Of a stretch of 64,000 nt of DNA, positions 58,917 through 64,000 are shown in pieces (within the stretch, counting starts at the first letter, position 1; each line of letters begins with the position of its first letter). The stretch is from Podarcis raffonei (lineage: Eukaryota; Chordata; Lepidosauria; Squamata; Lacertidae): assembly GCF_027172205.1 (NCBI RefSeq), contig NC_070603.1, positions 41,178,501 through 41,242,500 on the forward strand, read 5' to 3'. A program made the position numbers and the translations under genes. The notes beneath the pieces were generated by a model. That model saw only the letters and a list, made by a program, of their open reading frames with translations, did no database searches and had not been told where the DNA came from.

Positions 58917-59896
58917 ACTACAATCCACAGCTGGAGCTTTGCATCAAGCCCTAAATCCACTGCTTTCACCCACAGGAATCACCCCATCTAAGTATCAGAA
59001 GAGCTATTGGCATGTCAGCATATGTAATATGATGTAAGATCGTAACAGTCTTTTCCATAGCAAACAGTAGAATGAGCAGAATTCAAGCTCAAGTGCTTCT
59101 GTACTTTGACGTATTCTGAGTATCGGGGGATGGAGGAAATGCTATTCATTAGCAATATTATTTCCCCTGAAAATCGGTGTCTGGACTGAATAAATATCAC
59201 AGTAATCCAGAATGTGGAAGAAATTAACATTACCAGTTGCTGCTGTTTAACAATATTTCCCCTTTCACTTCATCCTGCTGCAATGGAGTGCAGATGGAAC
59301 TGAGTTTTAACTTGGAAATGTTTCAAGCAACTTTCCATGTGGTTTCCATTACATAAAAGCCTATTCCTTTTTCTAATTAAGCAAATTCCTTCTGCCTGCC
59401 CTGAGGGGCTGCTTTTGGGGTTGAGGGGGTTTTGGAGGGGAGATAAGCTAGACACAAGAGGAGCTCGCATGGTCACGATTTCCTCCAGCAGGCAAAGAGC
59501 TTCCTCCTGCACTCTCTCAGATATTGATCTCTTCCACATCCCAAAGTACCAAAGGGTGGAAATAAAAACAACTGGCCCTGCTCCCTCCATATTGCCTAAC
59601 TTTTGGTGCGCAAACCTGAAAGCAAAGAGGTAGAGATCATTTTTCCAGTTTTCATCATAAGAAGAATGAGCAGGATGTCTCTACAAGAGAGGTGGGTTCT
59701 TTCGCTTCCCCCTTCAAATTATATTTCCCTTTGCGCGCGCATACACACGTGCTCGCACACCATTATCTCCTTCATCCTTTTTCCTCTTTCATATTTTTTT
59801 CAATACTCCCTTGCACACCAATCTCCCTATATTTCCATATCTCATCCTTTTTCTTATTCTGTAGCTCCGTCTGTGCACACAACCCATACAGATATA

Positions 59897-60146
59897 CAGT
59901 AGCATCTCGGGTTAGGTACTTAATTCATTCCGGAGGTCCGTTCTTAACCTGATACTGTTCTTAACCTGAAGCACCACTTTAGCTAATGGGGCCTCCCGCT
60001 CCTGCCGTGCCACCGTGCCGCCGGAGTACAATTTCTTTTCTCATCCTGAAGCAAAGTTCTTAACCCGAGGTACTATTTCTGGGTTAGCGGAGTCTGTAAC
60101 CTGAAGCATATGTAACCTGAAGCGTATGTAACCCGAGGTACCACTG
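59897..60146 (-). mobile_element. TA-flanked MITE, family 1
   Basis: TA|CAGTAGCATCTCGG...CGAGGTACCACTG|TA, reverse orientation, complete. Confidence -1.
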
Positions 60147-60738
60147 TATATGTTACTGTATCTTTAAAATTAATAGAATCTTAAGTGCAAGCCTGTCAGT
60201 CAGCTTGTTCAATTAGAGAAGGTTAAATTCACTTGATGGATGTACATATATATGGTAGGCGTTGTTTGCAGAGGCGTACGAAGGTCAGGTGGTATCCGGT
60301 GTGGAAAGTTTCTTGTCACACACCCCCCCACACACAAACACACACATTGATTTTTATTTTATTTTTTGCCTGCAAAAATGGTTTTACGTTATTTCATATT
60401 TTCTTGCAAAGGAATGTGGAATCTGGGCCTCTGATAAGAAGTAGGCAACTATGGACAGATACTTAAATCTACAGGATGGGTTGTGTTTTGGCTTGTGTTA
60501 TTTTATTTATATTTATTGTTTGTTTATTTAATAAAAATTATTTTAAAAAACCTGCAAAGTGGTTTACCGAAACAAAAAAAACAAAAAAACACCACAGCAG
60601 TAAAATCAGGAAAAATTGGCTGTGTATAGGGGGTGGGGAGAAGGGCAAGGCAAGGCCTAATCTACTCAGCCTAGTCTCATTTTCTTCACATAGGCTGACT
60701 TCCCAGGACCCAGGAAGCCCAGTGGAGGATAAGGCAGT

Positions 60739-61055
60739 AGGGCGGTTCATAAAAAACTTTTTTTAAAAAAAAAATGCCTGCTCCAAAGGTCTTATCTTAC
60801 TAAACTAGGGATTATATAGCTATATCTGAAATTTCATGCATATCAGTTAATATCTTGACCCTGCTCCACTGAATTGAAATTTCAGCCTTCACGACATAGT
60901 AAAACGGCCAAGTAAACAGCTATTTTCACGGAGGAGGGTCAAGATATTAACTGATAGGCATGAAATTTCATATATAGCTATATAATCCCTAGTGTAGTAA
61001 GATAAGACCTTCGGAGCAGGCATTTCCAAAAAAAAATATTTTTATGAACCACCCT
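60739..61055. mobile_element. Foldback element with long inverted arms
   Basis: Arms of about 110-130 bases: AGGGCGGTTCATAAAAA at the left, inverse at the right, then GCCTGCTCC..., GATAAGACC, TAGCTATAT and 'ggtcaagatattaactgat' in inverted order. The direct repeat AGTAGGGC occurs at 60736-60743 and 61056-61063. No coding capacity. Superfamily unresolved. Confidence -1.
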
Positions 61056-61211
61056 AGTAGGGCAGTAATTGTTCCTTGATAATTTGTCACCCCCCTCCAT
61101 GATGGCACCTGGGGCAGACCCCCCTTTCCTATGCCCCTGGCTGTTTGTTTATAAAACATCTCTTCTGAATTACTACAATGAATCTGGAACTTCATGCTAA
61201 ATACAACACAT

Positions 61212-61562
61212 GGTAAGGTAAAGGTAAAGGTCCATTAGGTCCAGTCGTGAACGACTCTGGGGTTGTGGCGCTCATCTCGCTTTATTGGCCGAGGGAGCCG
61301 GTGTACAGCTTCTGGGTCATGTGGCCAGCATGACTAAGCCGCTTCTGGCGAACCAGAGCAGTGCACGGAAATGTCATTTGCCTTCCCGCCGGAGCGGTAC
61401 CTATTTATCTACTTGCACTTTGACGTGCTTTCGAACTGCTAGGTTGGCAGGAGCAGGGACTGAGCAACGGGAGCTCACCCCGTTGTGGGGATTCGAACCG
61501 CCGACCTTCTGATCGGCAAGTCCTAGGCTCTGTGGTTTAACCCACAGCGCCACCCGCGTCCC
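61212..61562 (-). mobile_element. Sauria-type SINE
   Basis: Full-length, minus orientation: Bov-B-like tail at 61212 ('gtaaaggtaaaggtcc'), tRNA-like head ending 'ccacagcgccacccgcgtcc' at 61562. Confidence -1.
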
Positions 61563-62147
61563 TAATACTACTTAGGAATGAAGAATATGGGAAGGTACAA
61601 TGGAATATTTGTGAGCTCCGCATTCTTTCTTTTTAAATATATATTTTATTAGAGATTTCTTGGTTCCTAAAAGTATATGCAATGTCTCTTTTATCAAGTT
61701 ACATTTTTTACAGATCAGCTTCAGGCAGCTGGGAAATTGAAGAGAGTGTTTAAAACAGCCTCCCCCCTTTCAGAGTCTCTCCCTCCCTGCTGTATTCAAG
61801 CAATGGCAGAAGTGGGGGTGGGGGTGTGGAGAGACAATGAACAAAAAATGTGGTTTAAAGGTCTTCCCTTCTTGCTTCCATGCCATGGCTGCTGCTGGTG
61901 TGCAACCTGCCCTCTCTTTTGCCCCACCCTGACTGCATGCAAATCCAAAATTGTGATGCAGCACTACAAATCCTCCAATGTGGGCTGCATGGTGACAGCC
62001 GTACATTTTTATGTATATTGGGCATATATTAAATTAATCTAGCTCAGCCTCATAAAAGGGGGGAAGAGGGGGATAGTGTAAACCTCAAACTCCTGCATAG
62101 ATATGCAAAGTACAAATAAATGTCACACATAGTCCTTTGTACCTATA

Positions 62148-62373
62148 CAGTGGTACCTCGGGTTAAGTACTTAATTCATTCGGGAGGTCCGTTCTTAACC
62201 TGAAACTGTTCTTAACCTGAAGCACCACTTTAGCTAATGGGGCCTCCTGCTGCCACTGTGCTGCAGGAGCACGATTTCTGTTCTCATCCTGAAGCAAAGT
62301 TCTTAACCTGAAGCACTATTTCTGGGTTAGCGGAGTCTGTAACCTGAAGCATATGTAACCCGAGGTGCCACTG
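62148..62373 (-). mobile_element. TA-flanked MITE, family 1
   Basis: TA|CAGTGGTACCTCGGG...CGAGGTGCCACTG|TA, reverse orientation, complete. Confidence -1.
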
Positions 62374-62849
62374 TATATTCTCTTTCTAATAATACAAAAG
62401 ATGGGGCTATCCTGAGAATCTGTTGGATTATTCAGGACAGACATAAGGAAATACTTCTTCACAGAGCACATAGTTAAACTCTGAAATTTGCTACCACAAG
62501 ACAAATGGATGTTAAACAAAATGGGGGGGGTAGTATTATTCAGTTTCTGTCTGCTAATGTTGAAAGTCTTAATATAGTACATGGGAAAGGGTAGCAATCA
62601 GTTGAGGCCCTTTCACCACAACAGCATAAAAATATGCATAAACATCATATACTAGTGTAAATTTGCACATACAAAAATATATAAGGGGGAATTGCTTTTA
62701 GAAATTATTATATTGGACAAAATTCATATTACAGTGCTGGTGAATTTTCATGAGAACCTTAAAAAAAAAGATGAAAACTGATGTGGAAATATGGAGATCT
62801 GAACTCAGAATGGGAAACATAAAAACTGGAATTGACAGATCAGTATCAA

Positions 62850-63035
62850 TTAACAGCGAAATCCTATGCAATGTAGATTCAGAAGCAAGTCCCATATAGC
62901 TTAATGTGGCTTCCACCTAGGTTAAGTACGTACAAGATTGCAACCCAAAGCTGTAGCCTGAGACACACTTACTTGAGAGTAAGCCCCATTGAACTCAGTG
63001 GGACTTACTTCTGAATCTACACTGTATGGGAGTGA
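62850..63035. repeat. Squamate interspersed repeat, inverted arms
   Basis: Pieces such as 'gagtaagccccattgaactc' and 'gggacttacttctgaatcta' typical of a common reptile repeat; 'gtagattcagaagcaagtcc' to the left is the inverse of the right part. Confidence -1.
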
Positions 63036-63629
63036 TATTGCTGTCCCCTCTAACTAGTTCAGAGCAAGCAGAGGATGCACATCAGATTTCTGCAGGCTTA
63101 CATCAGAGTCAAATCAAATTGCGTCCATCAAAACCTCAGGACGGCAATGATTTGCAATTAATGCAGTCTAGTGCTAGCCTTGTAATCAGAAATCACAGCT
63201 ATGATTATTTGAACTAGAAAGGAAAAAGAAATGTACCAAGAGAATATAAGAATCCAAAAGATGCTAAGCTATAACATAAAAACTAGCTTGCAATCATTGA
63301 TTTTAAAAAAGAGCAGATACAAGTGGTTTAAATAACTAAATAAAATAATAAGAAGGGAATCCCCATCCCTATATATTTACCTGCAGGCTGTTGAAGTCCT
63401 TTTGCATTCTGGGTGCCACCTTTGCCACCATGATTAAAAGATAGGCAGAGAAAATTGCATTTGGGCTATTGCTTCCAGGGGAAAGATCCCAAGTAGTTGA
63501 GAAGACAATCACTGGGTGGGAGAGACCCAAATGTGGCCCCAGAGAAGCTGGAGGGGAGCTTCTCTGTGCTGCAGAAGAAGGGAAGGAGGAGGCTTGGTCT
63601 TCAGGATGTGACAGGGAAGCAAATAAGGG

Positions 63630-63800
63630 AAGAGCTGCAACATCTGCTGAGCATGCAGAAGGTCCCAGGTTCAGTCCCAAGCATCTCAAGATAGGGCTGG
63701 GAATATTCCTTGCTTGAAACCCCAGAAAGCCACTAGCAGCCTGTGTAGACTGCATTGAACTAGCCAGCCCAGTGGTCTGGTTGTATAAAGCTGCTACCTA
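63630..63800 (+). repeat. tRNA-derived SINE-like repeat
   Basis: 'ctgctgagcatgcagaaggt' with 'cccaggttcagtccc' (B-box-like) and a downstream 'agtggtctggttgtataaag', typical of an old sauropsid SINE. Diverged. Confidence -1.
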
Positions 63801-64000
63801 CCTTTCTTTCCTAAAATTCAGGGGGAAGTATTTTCTTGTCTTCTGCTGCCATCTCCTGGTATACCATAGAATAGATAGATAGATAGTTTATTACGGTCAA
63901 AGACCAGCTCACGTAACATAACAATAAAAAAAGCGTTCATAAAAATAAAATATACAATCGGAGCAGATTGCAGCACCAGCTCATGAGTTAAAATTGAGAT

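Larger units (their letters stand above)
55518..59615 (-). pseudogene. CYP2 relic upstream of gene D: exons 3 and 5
   Basis: Exon 5 (55518-55688) reads MYLIPRIMDYLP at its start and HDYIDCFLFRSEK at its end, is two codons shorter than normal and has an in-frame stop in the middle. Exon 3 (59466-59615) keeps [21 protein letters not shown] in one frame, but its 5' part is in another frame with a stop, and the donor GT is lost. Stretches between them (about 55890-56050 and 57420-57800) still resemble intron 4 of genes B and D, so the relic comes from a B/D-type gene. Exon 4 appears to be lost where an unclassified segment now sits (57800-58640). No exon 1, 2 or 6-9 was recognised. Confidence -1.
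59616..64000. other. Right end: repeats and unassigned DNA
   Basis: No CYP2 exon 1 or 2 for the upstream relic was recognised. Contents: MITEs (59897, 62148), a foldback element (60739), a SINE (61212), reptile-type repeats at about 62850-63035 and 63630-63800, and a GATA run at 63870-63890 beside the edge. Confidence -1.

Noticed and set aside
63369-63755. 128-codon frame ending at a donor-like CAG|GTAAAT as an exon of another gene
   Set aside because: Half of it is a SINE-like repeat and I recognise no protein family; a lone donor-like site is weak evidence.

Overview
This is vertebrate nuclear DNA, almost certainly from a squamate reptile and probably a lacertid-like lizard. Genes have small exons and large introns. 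The repeats are squamate types: tRNA-headed Sauria SINEs whose tail resembles Bov-B, CR1, L2-like, Bov-B and L1 LINE pieces, and many TA-flanked MITEs. The species guess is inference from repeat style only.

The functional content is one cluster of cytochrome P450 family 2 (CYP2) genes, all on the minus strand. In transcription order, right to left: a decayed relic upstream (exon 3 at 59466-59615, exon 5 at 55518-55688); gene D (41077-51249, 9 exons, intact); gene C (23450-37317, 9 exons, intact frame with one GC splice donor); a relic of exons 7 and 8 (21129-21769); gene B (5873-18094, 9 exons, intact); and gene A (exons 1 and 2 only, 700-2649, running off the left edge, with a one-base frameshift in exon 1). 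Genes B, C and D each predict 495 residues from exons of 177, 163, 150, 161, 177, 142, 188, 142 and 188 bases. Each has the N-terminal anchor, Pro-rich hinge, WxxxR, ExxR and Cys heme loop of microsomal P450s. I cannot fix the CYP2 subfamily.

The cluster grew by tandem duplication of a two-gene cassette. Roughly 100-20,700 (gene A, spacer, gene B, upstream flank) corresponds to roughly 34,370-55,060 (gene C first two exons, spacer, gene D, flank), an offset of about 33-35 kb. Introns, spacers and many repeats line up. Insertions present in only one copy (solo LTRs, SINEs, MITEs, HAL1-like L1 derivatives) mark events after the duplication. Protein differences between B and D cluster in the known substrate-recognition segments, as expected of xenobiotic-type P450s diverging in substrate range.

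The rest is repeats: an L1 3' part in intron 3 of gene C interrupted by an L2-like LINE, several solo LTRs with 5-base target duplications, two 1.1-kb non-autonomous L1 derivatives, foldback elements and hAT- and mariner-like MITEs. I found no CRISPR array, operon, free-standing RNA gene or second host gene family. The right end (59.6-64 kb) holds only repeats and unassigned DNA.
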